Source: Xenorhabdus lircayensis
GTDB taxonomy: Bacteria; Pseudomonadota; Gammaproteobacteria; Enterobacterales; Enterobacteriaceae
Direction of reading: 5' to 3'
NCBI RefSeq assembly: GCF_016306625.1
Contig: NZ_JACOII010000072.1
Coordinates: 1 to 49,680, forward strand
Length of the DNA stretch: 49,680 nt
Positions 16,750 to 25,954 of this stretch are shown here, in pieces; position 1 is the first letter of the stretch, and the number at the start of each line of letters is the position of its first letter. A program made the translations under genes and the position numbers. Below the pieces are notes generated by a model, which was not told where the DNA came from, did not search any database, and was given only the letters and a program-made list of their open reading frames with translations.

Positions 16750-17258
16750 TCATAGTAATCTAGGGAACAAAGCTTTTGTTCCGGTGACAATAAACTCAAC
16801 ACCCAGCGACATTAATAATAATCCCATAATTCGAGTAATCACATTGATGCCTGTCTGCCCCAAAAATTTTACCAACAAAGATGCCGAACAGAATAGTAGC
16901 CAGCAACACTGGCTCTAACCGCAGCCTCTGATCTTTCCAGCTTATTCTGTTTATCTTCCCCCAACTTACCATTAATCATCGACACTGCAATTGTAACTAT
17001 CAACATCCCACCAACGATACGAAATGAATCAATAGAAATACCAAATACATAGAGGATAGAATCACCGACCAGTAATGAGATACATAAGATAATGGCAACA
17101 GACAAATTTGCCATTAGATTGGTCTTATTACGTCCCACAATGGTCTGGTAATTCGTCATGCTAATGAAAACAGGTAAGACACCAATCGGGTTCACTAGCG
17201 CAAACAATCCCATAAAGAATTTAATATACCCAGAAAGCCCCAGTAATGACTCACTCAC
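16750..17258 (-). pseudogene. ychE: ychE (MarC-family membrane protein), decayed
   Basis: The first 115 residues match E. coli YchE well (FFMGLFALVNPIGVLPVFIS, ILYVFGISIDSFRIVGGML, MINGKLGEDKQNKLERSEAA). After VRAS the frame is lost and ends at 16869. In another frame follows PVLLATILFGIFVGKIFG, and in a third GQTGINVITRIMGLLLM then SLGVEFIVTGTKALFPRLL with TGA at 16750; this last part matches the E. coli C-terminus. Roughly 40 codons around the conserved central membrane segment (PLALPLMAGPGA in E. coli) are deleted, and there are at least two frame changes. The gene is in its usual place between opp and adhE. The protein is a MarC/NAAT-type membrane protein and is not likely functional here. 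Confidence 0.88.
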
Positions 17259-17751
17259 GATTAGCCCTTTTTAAAGGTAAATAAATAAAATTTATAACAA
17301 CATCTAAAAAATACATTGAATCAGAATTTTTTCGTTAAGTTAAAATCAATTAATCCAGCAAATTCTGCCAATAAGATCGATCCCGCTATAGGAAATACGA
17401 TAAAATAAGGTTAATAAACTGTGTCATTACAGTTAAATTAATTTTTAAATTTACTCTAGGACATTAACTCATAGTCATTCCCATAAAAACCCAAGCTGAA
17501 TTGAGTCAGCTTAATGTTTTTATGATCTAAATCACTATAAAAAAGACTATAAATGGTAGGCTGTATTCAACGTAAAATTTCAAATAAATTAATTAATTCT
17601 ATGTTAATCATTTTGTTAAGTAATTTTTTAAGGAAATTGGCGGTATTTATAATTAATTCCTAAACGATTAGTCTCATGACATTATTTAATGAATTAATAA
17701 TTCCGCAGCTAATTCCCTTTAAAAATTTAACATTTATCAGGAGTAATTTTT
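17259..17751. other. Regulatory spacer upstream of adhE
   Basis: This is a 490-base AT-rich region between the ychE remnant and adhE. E. coli adhE also has a long regulated leader. It contains an FNR-like near-palindrome at 17522-17535 and ends with an AGGAG ribosome site eight bases before the adhE ATG. No gene is visible. Confidence 0.65.
17522..17535. promoter_or_regulatory. FNR-like site upstream of adhE
   Basis: ATGATCTAAATCAC keeps eight of the ten consensus half-site bases (TTGAT-N4-ATCAA), with changes at both outer positions. It lies about 220 bases before the adhE ATG. Anaerobic induction of adhE makes the site plausible, but this is not proof of FNR binding. Confidence 0.35.
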
Positions 17752-20415
17752 ATGGCTGTAACTCAGGTCTCTGAACTCAATGAATTAGTTGCTCGCGTAA
17801 AAAAAGCCCAGCATGAATTTGCTAATTTTTCTCAGGAACAAGTTGATAGAATTTTTCGTGCTGCTGCTCTTGCGGCCGCAGATGCTCGTATTCCATTGGC
17901 AAAATTAGCTGCGTCTGAATCTGGTATGGGAATTGTGGAAGATAAAGTGATCAAAAACCACTTCGCTTCTGAGTATATTTATAACGCCTATAAAGATGAT
18001 AAAACCTGTGGCATTTTATCTGAAGATAATACATTCGGTACCATCACTATTGCTGAACCTATTGGCCTAATTTGCGGTATCGTTCCAACAACAAACCCAA
18101 CATCTACTGCAATTTTCAAAGCACTCATCAGCCTGAAAACCCGTAATGGTATTATTTTCTCCCCTCACCCACGCGCCAAACAAGCAACCAATAAAGCGGC
18201 CGAAATCGTCTTGAAAGCAGCGGTTGAAGCAGGGGCACCAAAAGATATCATCGGCTGGATAGATGAACCTTCTGTTGAGCTTTCAAATGCCTTAATGCAC
18301 CACCCTGACATTAACCTGATTTTGGCAACAGGCGGCCCGGGCATGGTAAAAGCAGCCTATAGTTCTGGCAAACCCGCGATTGGTGTCGGTGCCGGTAATA
18401 CTCCGGTAGTGATCGATGAATCGGCAGATATCAAGCGTGCCGTCGCATCTATCCTGATGTCCAAAACATTTGATAATGGCGTGATTTGTGCCTCAGAACA
18501 ATCTGTCATTGTCGTTGATGCTGTTTATGACCAAGTCCGTGAGCGTTTTTCAACCCACGGTGGCTATCTCCTTCAAGGGAAAGAGCTAAAGGCCGTTCAA
18601 GATATTATTTTGAAAAATGGTAATTTAAATGCAGCCATTGTTGGTCAGCCAGCAACAAAAATTGCTGCAATGGCCGGTGTCAGCGTTCCTGAGGACACCA
18701 AAATCCTTATCGGTGAAGTCACTCTGGTAGATGAAACTGAACCCTTTGCCCATGAAAAATTATCGCCTCTACTTGCCATGTACAGTGGCAAGAACTTTGA
18801 ATATGCTGTTGAAAAAGCTGGAAAATTGGTTGAAATGGGCGGTATTGGGCACACGTCATGTCTTTACACCGAACAGGATAATCAAGTTGAACGCATTAAA
18901 TATTTTGGCAAAAAAATGAAAACTGCACGCATTTTGATCAACACACCTGCATCCCAAGGTGGAATCGGTGACTTGTACAACTTTAAGCTGTCCCCTTCCC
19001 TGACGCTGGGCTGTGGCTCTTGGGGAGGCAATTCTATTTCCGAAAATGTAGGGCCAAAACACCTAATCAATACGAAAACCGTCGCCAAAAGAGCTGAAAA
19101 TATGCTGTGGCACAAACTTCCAAAATCAATCTATTTCCGCCGCGGTTCTCTGCCCATAGCCTTGGAAGAAATCGCTACCGATGGAGCAAAACGCGCCTTT
19201 ATTGTGACAGACCGCTTCTTATTTAATAACGGCTACGCTGATCAGGTTATCAATGTCTTGAAAACTTACGGTCTGGAAACCGAAGTATTCTTTGAAGTTG
19301 AAGCAGATCCTACCTTGAGCATCGTCCGCAAGGGTGCTGAACAAATGCACCTATTTAAACCAGATGTCATTATTGCCCTTGGTGGCGGTTCCCCCATGGA
19401 TGCAGCCAAAATTATGTGGGTGATGTATGAACATCCAGAAACACATTTCGAAGAGTTGGCTCTGCGTTTTATGGATATCCGTAAACGCATCTATAAATTC
19501 CCGAAAATGGGTGTGAAAGCAAAAATGGTTGCCATTACCACAACATCAGGTACAGGTTCGGAAGTAACGCCTTTTGCAGTTGTCACCGATGACATCACTG
19601 GACAGAAATATCCGTTGGCAGATTACGCACTGACCCCTGATATGGCGATTGTCGATGCAAACCTCGTCATGGATATGCCAAAATCCCTGTGTGCTTTCGG
19701 AGGTCTGGATGCTGTGACTCACGCACTGGAAGCCTATGTTTCTGTTTTGGCCAATGAGTATTCTGATGGGCAGGCACTGCAAGCATTGAAGCTGCTGAAA
19801 GATTTTCTTCCCGCCAGTTACCACGAAGGTGCCAAGAATCCCGTTGCCCGTGAGCGTGTTCATAATGCAGCAACCATTGCAGGTATCGCCTTTGCTAATG
19901 CGTTCTTGGGAGTATGTCACTCCATGGCCCATAAACTTGGCTCTGAGTTCCATATTCCACATGGTTTAGCTAATGCATTATTAATCTGTAACGTGATTCG
20001 CTACAACGCTAACGATAATCCAACAAAACAAACTGCATTCAGTCAATATGATCGGCCGCAGGCGCGACGTCGCTATGCAGAGATTGCTGACCATTTGGGA
20101 TTAACCGCATCAGGCGATCGTACTGCTGCAAAAATTGAAAAACTGTTGGCTTGGCTGGAAGAAATGAAATCCCAGTTAGGCATTCCGACCTCAATTCGTG
20201 AAACAGGTGTTCAGGAAGCTGACTTTCTGGCGAAAATCGACAAACTCTCAGAAGATGCATTTGATGACCAATGTACCGGAGCCAATCCACGTTACCCATT
20301 AATTTCTGAATTGAAGCAACTGCTGTTAGATTCTTTCTATGGTCGCGAATTCACAGAACAGGTCAAATCTCAGGAGACAGCAAAACCAAACAGAAAAAAT
20401 AATAAGAAACAATAA
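17752..20415 (+). CDS. adhE: Bifunctional acetaldehyde-CoA / alcohol dehydrogenase AdhE
   Basis: AdhE reduces acetyl-CoA to acetaldehyde and then ethanol, using two NADH, in mixed-acid fermentation; it forms spirosome filaments. The 887-residue protein has an N-terminal aldehyde dehydrogenase domain (about 1-440) with catalytic Cys246 in NGVICASEQS, a linker, and a C-terminal iron-dependent alcohol dehydrogenase domain (about 450-865). That domain has the NAD loop GGGSPMDAAK and iron ligands Asp653, His657, His723 and His737 (GLDAVTHALEAYVS, CHSMAHKLGSEFHIPHG). All these positions equal those in E. coli. The C-terminal tail is Lys/Asn-rich and divergent. AGGAGT gives a clear start. Confidence 0.98.
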   Translation: MAVTQVSELNELVARVKKAQHEFANFSQEQVDRIFRAAALAAADARIPLAKLAASESGMGIVEDKVIKNHFASEYIYNAYKDDKTCGILSEDNTFGTITIAEPIGLICGIVPTTNPTSTAIFKALISLKTRNGIIFSPHPRAKQATNKAAEIVLKAAVEAGAPKDIIGWIDEPSVELSNALMHHPDINLILATGGPGMVKAAYSSGKPAIGVGAGNTPVVIDESADIKRAVASILMSKTFDNGVICASEQSVIVVDAVYDQVRERFSTHGGYLLQGKELKAVQDIILKNGNLNAAIVGQPATKIAAMAGVSVPEDTKILIGEVTLVDETEPFAHEKLSPLLAMYSGKNFEYAVEKAGKLVEMGGIGHTSCLYTEQDNQVERIKYFGKKMKTARILINTPASQGGIGDLYNFKLSPSLTLGCGSWGGNSISENVGPKHLINTKTVAKRAENMLWHKLPKSIYFRRGSLPIALEEIATDGAKRAFIVTDRFLFNNGYADQVINVLKTYGLETEVFFEVEADPTLSIVRKGAEQMHLFKPDVIIALGGGSPMDAAKIMWVMYEHPETHFEELALRFMDIRKRIYKFPKMGVKAKMVAITTTSGTGSEVTPFAVVTDDITGQKYPLADYALTPDMAIVDANLVMDMPKSLCAFGGLDAVTHALEAYVSVLANEYSDGQALQALKLLKDFLPASYHEGAKNPVARERVHNAATIAGIAFANAFLGVCHSMAHKLGSEFHIPHGLANALLICNVIRYNANDNPTKQTAFSQYDRPQARRRYAEIADHLGLTASGDRTAAKIEKLLAWLEEMKSQLGIPTSIRETGVQEADFLAKIDKLSEDAFDDQCTGANPRYPLISELKQLLLDSFYGREFTEQVKSQETAKPNRKNNKKQ

Positions 20416-20438
20416 TAAATGATGAACTGATGTAACTT

Positions 20439-20474
20439 AAAAGGCGTTAGGTAAAACCCAGCGCCTTTTTTATT
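20439..20474 (+). terminator. adhE terminator
   Basis: AAAAGGCG pairs with CGCCTTTT across a partly paired loop (TTAGGT / ACCCAG), followed by a T-rich tail TTTTTTATTATTT. It lies 23 bases past the adhE stop. Confidence 0.8.
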
Positions 20475-20506
20475 ATTTCATTTTCCTAGCTTAATAGTTT
20501 TATACC

Positions 20507-20530
20507 CACTTGATTTAAAATTGCGGCGTA
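20507..20530. repeat. Fragment of an ERIC-like end
   Basis: TATACCCACTTGATTT followed by AAAATTGCGGCG resembles one end of the ERIC copies in this window (TATACCCAATAGATTTCAAG then TTGC). It ends exactly at the tdk stop codon. It is probably a solitary end or degenerate remnant. Confidence 0.4.
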
Positions 20531-21127
20531 TTAAACCTTTTTTGACTTAGCTTCACGAATAACATCGGTATAGTGCCTACGGCACACAGAGACGTATTTT
20601 TCATTACCGCCAATATCAACCTGAGCACCATCGTAAACAACACTCCCATCGCTGCCAAAACGGAGTACACAGCTGGCTTTCCTCCCGCAATGACAGATTG
20701 TTTTCAGCTCCACCAATTTATCTGACCAAGCGAGAAGATATTGGCTACCCCTGAATAACTCTCCCTGAAAATCTGTTCTTAAGCCATAACAAAGAACAGG
20801 GATATCGTCATAATCTACAATTTCACAAAGCTGCTCGACGTGCTCTTTCGTCAAAAATTGGCATTCATCAATCAAAACACAATGGACTTTTTCCGCCTCA
20901 TTCTCACTTCTGATAAGTTTGGCAATATTTGTTTCTGATGAGAACAGCAATGCTTCAGTGGATAAGCCAATACGGGAACTGACCTTACCGTTACCAAATC
21001 GAGTATCGATTTCCGCTGTAAAAATCAGCGTCCTCATTCCTCTTTCGTTATAGTTATAGGAAGATTGCAATAAGGAAGTTGATTTCCCTGCGTTCATGGC
21101 AGAATAATAAAAATAAAGCTGAGCCAT
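20531..21127 (-). CDS. tdk: Thymidine kinase
   Basis: This enzyme phosphorylates thymidine with ATP in the pyrimidine salvage pathway. The 198-residue type-II thymidine kinase has a P-loop (SAMNAGKST, residues 9-17), the Walker B / acidic region ([10 protein letters not shown]), the lasso and substrate region ([21 protein letters not shown]), and zinc Cys pairs (CHCGRKASC and the final VCRRHY). The start [14 protein letters not shown] matches E. coli; an in-frame ATG four codons upstream has its ribosome site too close. It is a few residues shorter at the C-terminus than E. coli Tdk, next to an ERIC-like fragment. It is convergent with adhE and divergent from hns. Confidence 0.96.
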   Translation of the reverse strand: MAQLYFYYSAMNAGKSTSLLQSSYNYNERGMRTLIFTAEIDTRFGNGKVSSRIGLSTEALLFSSETNIAKLIRSENEAEKVHCVLIDECQFLTKEHVEQLCEIVDYDDIPVLCYGLRTDFQGELFRGSQYLLAWSDKLVELKTICHCGRKASCVLRFGSDGSVVYDGAQVDIGGNEKYVSVCRRHYTDVIREAKSKKV

Positions 21128-21773
21128 TGGCCCGTCCATCCTCTTGTCAAATTTAATCAGGCAATATATTGCGGTAAGTTTACCACAAACTCTGATTGAA
21201 ATTACTTCTTGTTATTGCCAAATGTGGGGTAGCAGAAACAAATTAGAACGAATAAGAAAAGATTATTTTCATGATAATCATCACATTTGTGCATATAAAA
21301 TCATCACCACTAGCACTTTCTGCATGACAAATGAACGAAATTAACATCAAAAAGAAATAGTTATTTATCCCTCCATTCTTTGCATATTAATAATCATAGC
21401 GGTTTACTTTTGTTCAATTTAGCCGCTATAATCATAACTAATGGATTACCCATAAAAAACTTTCACCACTCGCTTACTCTCAAACTTATTTCTAGAAGAA
21501 CAGTTAACATTCCTTACAGATTGACTATAAATTAGTTTTATACGTTGCAGTTTATCCCTTACTCAACTTTACAGTAATCTTGCTTCAATGCTTATTGAAA
21601 AATGGTAAACCCAATAGCAGGATTAAAACGCAATATATCGATTATCAAAAAAATTGCATTTTAAAATGACATGTTTTAGCCTGAGAAAGTAAATTCACTA
21701 TTGCAGAAAATAAAATAGCATTCTATTATTATCCCTACATCAGCCATCACCATTATAATTTGAGACCAGGACA
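21128..21773. other. Long AT-rich spacer between tdk and hns
   Basis: A spacer of about 645 bases between divergent tdk and hns, similar in size to the E. coli gap as I recall it. It is AT-rich with several short inverted repeats and no coding-like frame. It should carry the hns promoter and autoregulatory H-NS sites, which favour such curved AT tracts. Confidence 0.6.
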
Positions 21774-22175
21774 ATGAGCGAAAATTTAAAATCCTTAAAT
21801 AACATCCGTACCTTGCGCGCACAAGCAAGAGAATGTGAACTTACTACTTTAGAAGAAATGCTGGAAAAACTTACGACTGTTGTTGAAGAACGCCGTGATG
21901 AAGAAAGCCAAGCTCGCGCACAAATAGAAGAGCGTACACGTAAGGTTCAAGAATACCGTGAAATGCTGGAAAAAGATGGTATTGAATTAAGTGATTTAGT
22001 GGACGCTTTAAGTGGTAAAGCTACTAGTAAATCTAAACGTGCTGCACGTCCAGCTAAATATTCATACTTCGATGAAGGCGAGACTAAAACTTGGACTGGC
22101 CAAGGCCGTACACCAGCTGTAATCAAGAAAGCAATTGATGATGAAGGCAAAAAACTGGAAGATTTCCTGATCTAA
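21774..22175 (+). CDS. hns: Nucleoid-associated silencer H-NS
   Basis: H-NS coats AT-rich DNA, silences foreign genes and compacts the nucleoid. The 133-residue protein has the N-terminal oligomerisation coiled coil ([20 protein letters not shown], residues 6-25, and the following helix to about 64) and a Lys/Arg/Ala linker (about 80-92). The C-terminal DNA-binding domain begins [20 protein letters not shown] and contains the QGR AT-hook-like loop. It ends LEDFLI. CAGGA lies upstream of the ATG. It is convergent with the galU-ugd operon, which is separated by two terminators. Confidence 0.98.
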   Translation: MSENLKSLNNIRTLRAQARECELTTLEEMLEKLTTVVEERRDEESQARAQIEERTRKVQEYREMLEKDGIELSDLVDALSGKATSKSKRAARPAKYSYFDEGETKTWTGQGRTPAVIKKAIDDEGKKLEDFLI

Positions 22176-22205
22176 TCAATTGTTTTATAGACTAAATAAC
22201 AAAAG

Positions 22206-22230
22206 TACCCTCTCAAGGGTATTTTTGTTT
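22206..22230 (+). terminator. hns terminator
   Basis: TACCCT pairs with AGGGTA around a four-base loop, followed by TTTTTGTTTT. It lies 30 bases past the hns stop. Confidence 0.85.
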
Positions 22231-22373
22231 TACGATTAATATAACTAACTAGGTTTATTACGGGCTGATGTAGGAACACAGAGAGTTATATTAAAGGCCA
22301 AGTGGTCTTCATATTCTCAACGTGCTAAAGAAGAATTTAACACTAACTTAGTTTTTTATTAACATAATCTTAT

Positions 22374-22400
22374 AAAAAGGAGCGATTAGCTCCTTTTTTT
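22374..22400. terminator. Bidirectional terminator of the galU-ugd-epimerase operon
   Basis: AAAAAGGAGC pairs with GCTCCTTTTT around a five-base loop, with A/T tracts on both sides. It lies just after the epimerase stop. The interval 22231-22370 before it has a short open stretch (LKAKWSSYSQRAKEEFNTNL in one frame) without a start codon, possibly a remnant. Confidence 0.85.
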
Positions 22401-22404
22401 ATTT

Positions 22405-23421
22405 TTACCGTTCTGATTTCTGATAAAAATCCAAATACCAATCGACAAACCGTTTCACCCCTTCCTTTACCGGAGTATCGGGTGAAAAGCCAATCTTATC
22501 GTAAAGCGCACTGGAATTTGCACACGTTGATAACACATCCCCATCCTGAATTTCCATAAAGTTTTTCTCTGCCTCAATCCCCAATGAAGTTTCAATGGCT
22601 TCAATAAAATCCCCTAGCTTTGTCGGCTGACCATTACCGATATTGTAAATACGGTATGGTGCAGAGCTGGCAGATATCTGTCCATCTTCAACTAACCAGT
22701 CTTTATTCGGGGCAGGAATGATATCTTGTAATCTGATTATAGATTCAACAATGTCATCAATATATGTGAAATCCCTCACCATATCGCCACGATTGTAAAC
22801 ATCAATTGGCTTGCCTTCTAACATAGCCTTAGTGAATTTAAATAAAGCCATATCAGGGCGACCCCATGGCCCATATACAGTAAAAAACCTTAATCCTGTG
22901 GTGGGAAGTTGATAAAGATGCGAATAACTATGAGACATTAACTCATCAGCTTTTTTCGTTGCTGCATATAAAGAGATCGGATGATCAACAGAGTCATCAG
23001 TGGAAAACGGCTGCTTTTTATTTAATCCATATACTGAACTTGAAGATGCATATAATAAATGTTCTACACGATTATGACGGCACCCTTCAAGAATATTGAT
23101 ATGACCTATGATATTGGCGTCGATATATGCCATTGGGTTTTGGATTGAATAGCGCACACCCGGCTGAGCCCCCAAATGGATCACTCGCTGAAATTGATGT
23201 TTAGCAAACAATTCTGGGATGGCAATCCTATCGGCCAGATCTAATTTTTCAAATTTAAAATTTGAATGAGGGAGTAATAAATTTAATCTCGCCTGCTTCA
23301 AATTAACATCATAATAATCATTGAGGTTATCGATACCGACAACCTCATGCCCCATATTCAATAACCGCTGACTGACATGAAAACCAATAAAGCCAGCGGA
23401 ACCTGTAACTAAAAATTTCAT
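22405..23421 (-). CDS. NAD-dependent UDP-sugar 4-epimerase, UDP-glucuronate epimerase type
   Basis: This is a short-chain dehydrogenase/reductase of the extended epimerase class, 338 residues. It has the Rossmann motif (VTGSAGFIGFHVSQRL, residues 5-20), the NAD-contact loop (HLGAQPGVRYSIQNP), the catalytic Ser and YxxxK (ASSSSVYG and SLYAATKKADE) and RFFTVYGPWGRPDMA. The AQPGVRYS and YGPWGRPDMA blocks are characteristic of UDP-glucuronate 4-epimerases, which make UDP-galacturonate for surface polysaccharide. Its position eight bases after ugd, whose product is UDP-glucuronate, supports this. The ATG at 23421 is preferred; a TTG four codons earlier overlaps the ugd stop. The substrate is inferred, not proven. 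Confidence 0.88.
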   Translation of the reverse strand: MKFLVTGSAGFIGFHVSQRLLNMGHEVVGIDNLNDYYDVNLKQARLNLLLPHSNFKFEKLDLADRIAIPELFAKHQFQRVIHLGAQPGVRYSIQNPMAYIDANIIGHINILEGCRHNRVEHLLYASSSSVYGLNKKQPFSTDDSVDHPISLYAATKKADELMSHSYSHLYQLPTTGLRFFTVYGPWGRPDMALFKFTKAMLEGKPIDVYNRGDMVRDFTYIDDIVESIIRLQDIIPAPNKDWLVEDGQISASSAPYRIYNIGNGQPTKLGDFIEAIETSLGIEAEKNFMEIQDGDVLSTCANSSALYDKIGFSPDTPVKEGVKRFVDWYLDFYQKSER

Positions 23422-23429
23422 ATAATAAC

Positions 23430-24773
23430 TCAAATGACCGGATTGATTGAGGCGCCGCGACCAATACCATAGTATGTAAATCCGCGCGATTGCAGACGCT
23501 CAGGATCATAAAGATTACGCCCATCAAAAATCACAGGATTTTTCAATGAATCCTTAATTACATCAAAATCAGGGGCTCTGAAGTTTTGCCATTCAGTACA
23601 GATAATCAAAGCATCAGCACCTTTTAATGCCGCCTCTTTTGTTCCCATTAAGGAGAGATCTTCGCGCTGACCATAAATACTCTGAGTTTCCTGCATAGCT
23701 TCAGGATCATATGCCTGCACTTTAGCGCCACATTCCCATAATGTTTCCATCAATACACGACTTGATGCCTCACGCATATCATCCGTATTGGGTTTAAATG
23801 ACAATCCCCAAATAGCGAATGTCTTGCCAGATAAATCATTACCAAAATGATGCTTTACAAAATTAGGCAATTTATTTTTCTGTTTTTCGTTAACCTGTTC
23901 AACTGCCTGAAGAATTTTTGGCGTATACCCAATTTGTTCAGACGTTCGGATCAATGCCTGAACATCTTTCGGGAAACATGAACCTCCATATCCACATCCA
24001 GGGTAAATAAAGTGATATCCGATTCGTGAATCGGAACCAATTCCCTGACGTACATTTTCAATATCTGCCCCCAGCATTTCTGCCAGGTTGGCAATTTCAT
24101 TCATGAAACTGATTTTTGTTGCCAACATACAGTTAGCTGCGTATTTAGTCAGTTCAGCACTGCGGATATCCATGACTATCATACGATCGTGGTTACGATT
24201 AAATGGCTCATACAATTCGCGTATTACATCAACCACATCGTCGTTATCACAGCCAATGATAATACGCTCAGGCCGCATACAGTCGGAAACTGCCGCACCT
24301 TCCTTCAAAAATTCAGGGTTGGAGACAACATCGAATGGAAGTTCTACATTACGTTGTGCCAATGTTGCTTGCATTACTGCCCTGACTTTATCAGCCGTAC
24401 CTACTGGCACGGTTGATTTGTCAACAACAACTTTGTAGCCATCCATATTTTCCGCAATGGTTCGAGCTACGGCAGTTACATATTGAAGATCAGCTGATCC
24501 GTCTTCACCAGGAGGTGTTCCTACTGCAATAAACTGTAATTTGCCATGGGCAATACCGGCTTTGGCATCCGTTGTAAAACTCAAACGCCCTTCTGCATGA
24601 TTTTTCTTTACCAGAGGCACCAGACCTGGCTCAAAAATAGGGATCTGACCATTTTTCAGGTTCTCGACTTTTTTTGCATCAACATCAACACAAAGTACAT
24701 CATGTCCAACTTCTGCAAATACGGTTGCTTGAACTAAGCCTACATAGCCAATACCAAATACAGTAACTTTCAT
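23430..24773 (-). CDS. ugd: UDP-glucose 6-dehydrogenase
   Basis: The enzyme oxidises UDP-glucose to UDP-glucuronate with two NAD, feeding glucuronate, galacturonate and aminoarabinose pathways. The 447-residue protein is the longer class (E. coli Ugd has 388). It shows the NAD motif [18 protein letters not shown] (7-24), [26 protein letters not shown], the Lys/Asn helix [20 protein letters not shown], the catalytic Cys in [17 protein letters not shown], and the C-terminal domain with [25 protein letters not shown] precedes the ATG. It lies 24 bases after galU, so the two are very likely co-transcribed. Confidence 0.96.
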   Translation of the reverse strand: MKVTVFGIGYVGLVQATVFAEVGHDVLCVDVDAKKVENLKNGQIPIFEPGLVPLVKKNHAEGRLSFTTDAKAGIAHGKLQFIAVGTPPGEDGSADLQYVTAVARTIAENMDGYKVVVDKSTVPVGTADKVRAVMQATLAQRNVELPFDVVSNPEFLKEGAAVSDCMRPERIIIGCDNDDVVDVIRELYEPFNRNHDRMIVMDIRSAELTKYAANCMLATKISFMNEIANLAEMLGADIENVRQGIGSDSRIGYHFIYPGCGYGGSCFPKDVQALIRTSEQIGYTPKILQAVEQVNEKQKNKLPNFVKHHFGNDLSGKTFAIWGLSFKPNTDDMREASSRVLMETLWECGAKVQAYDPEAMQETQSIYGQREDLSLMGTKEAALKGADALIICTEWQNFRAPDFDVIKDSLKNPVIFDGRNLYDPERLQSRGFTYYGIGRGASINPVI

Positions 24774-24797
24774 ATCACACCTTAAATTACTAGTAGA

Positions 24798-25715
24798 TTA
24801 TTTTCCAATCTGATTTTGCAAGGTCATGACCCAATCCGTGAATGATTTACCCAGTTCCTTATGTTTCATGCCATATTCAACAAATGCCCGCATATAGCCT
24901 AATTTATTACCACAGTCATGGCTACGTCCCTGCAAATGGTAAGCCTCAACAGGCTCTTTTTCCATCAGCATGGCAATGGCATCTGTCAATTGTATTTCAT
25001 CTCCTGCCCCAGGTGCAGTTTTCGCCAATAATGGCCAGATTTTTTCGGATAATACATAACGGCCAACGATGGAGAGATTTGAGGGTGCCTCTTCTGGCTT
25101 CGGCTTTTCAACAACACGGGCAATAGGTTTGCTATCACCAGGTTGTAGATTTTCGCCTAAGCAATCAACAATGCCATAATCCGAGACACTTTCTACAGGA
25201 ACAGGTTCGACCAAAATCTGGCTTGCCCCACTGCTATTAAAGCGAGACAACATTTCGCTCAAATTATATTTTGACAGGTCCGTGCTGTACTCATCCAAAA
25301 TGACATCAGGCAAAATAACAGCAAACGGCTCATCACCAATAAGGGGTTTAGCACATAACACGGCATGTCCCAATCCTTTTGCAATTCCCTGACGGGTTTG
25401 CATAATCGTCACATGATTTGGGCAAATCGACTGTATTTCATCCAGCAATTGGCGTTTAACTCTTTTCTCAAGAATCGCTTCCAGCTCAAAACTGGTATCA
25501 AAATGGTTTTCTATAGAATTCTTGGATGAATGTGTAACGAGAATAATTTCATTAATGCCCGCCTTGATACATTCATTGACGACATATTGAATAAGCGGCT
25601 TATCCACTAGAGGAAGCATTTCTTTAGGAATGGCTTTAGTGGCCGGCAACATCCGGGTTCCCAAACCAGCAACGGGTATAACAGCCTTTTTTACCTTTTT
25701 ATTTATTGCTGACAT
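24798..25715 (-). CDS. galU: UTP-glucose-1-phosphate uridylyltransferase
   Basis: GalU makes UDP-glucose from UTP and glucose-1-phosphate. The 305-residue nucleotidyltransferase has the G-x-G-T-R-x-L-P motif ([20 protein letters not shown], about residues 15-34), [36 protein letters not shown] (metal-binding Asp) and the [12 protein letters not shown] loop. GGAG lies about nine bases before the ATG. It heads a galU-ugd-epimerase operon. About 240 bases upstream, before rssB, contain several short repeats of AAAATCGTA and a GCGTA/TACGC inverted repeat of unknown role. Confidence 0.97.
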   Translation of the reverse strand: MSAINKKVKKAVIPVAGLGTRMLPATKAIPKEMLPLVDKPLIQYVVNECIKAGINEIILVTHSSKNSIENHFDTSFELEAILEKRVKRQLLDEIQSICPNHVTIMQTRQGIAKGLGHAVLCAKPLIGDEPFAVILPDVILDEYSTDLSKYNLSEMLSRFNSSGASQILVEPVPVESVSDYGIVDCLGENLQPGDSKPIARVVEKPKPEEAPSNLSIVGRYVLSEKIWPLLAKTAPGAGDEIQLTDAIAMLMEKEPVEAYHLQGRSHDCGNKLGYMRAFVEYGMKHKELGKSFTDWVMTLQNQIGK

Positions 25716-25954
25716 TACATTATCTCCTACTGCTATGTTGTCACTGAAAAATTCCTTTACAGATTAAACCATAGCGTTAACTCTCTGAAAAAATCGTATG
25801 TGTGAAGAAAATCGTACGCGTAAATACGCATAAAAAATAACGCGCACGAGTATACCAGTTAATTCAACCAGATATACAGTGCGCAAGCTTTTAATCACAC
25901 TTACGTGATTCAATGTTTAGCATCACCATAGAATGATACATAAATGTTATAAAA

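Noticed and set aside
19546-19962. 138-codon frame antisense to adhE
   Set aside because: It lies wholly within the conserved iron-binding domain of adhE and has no recognisable protein features.
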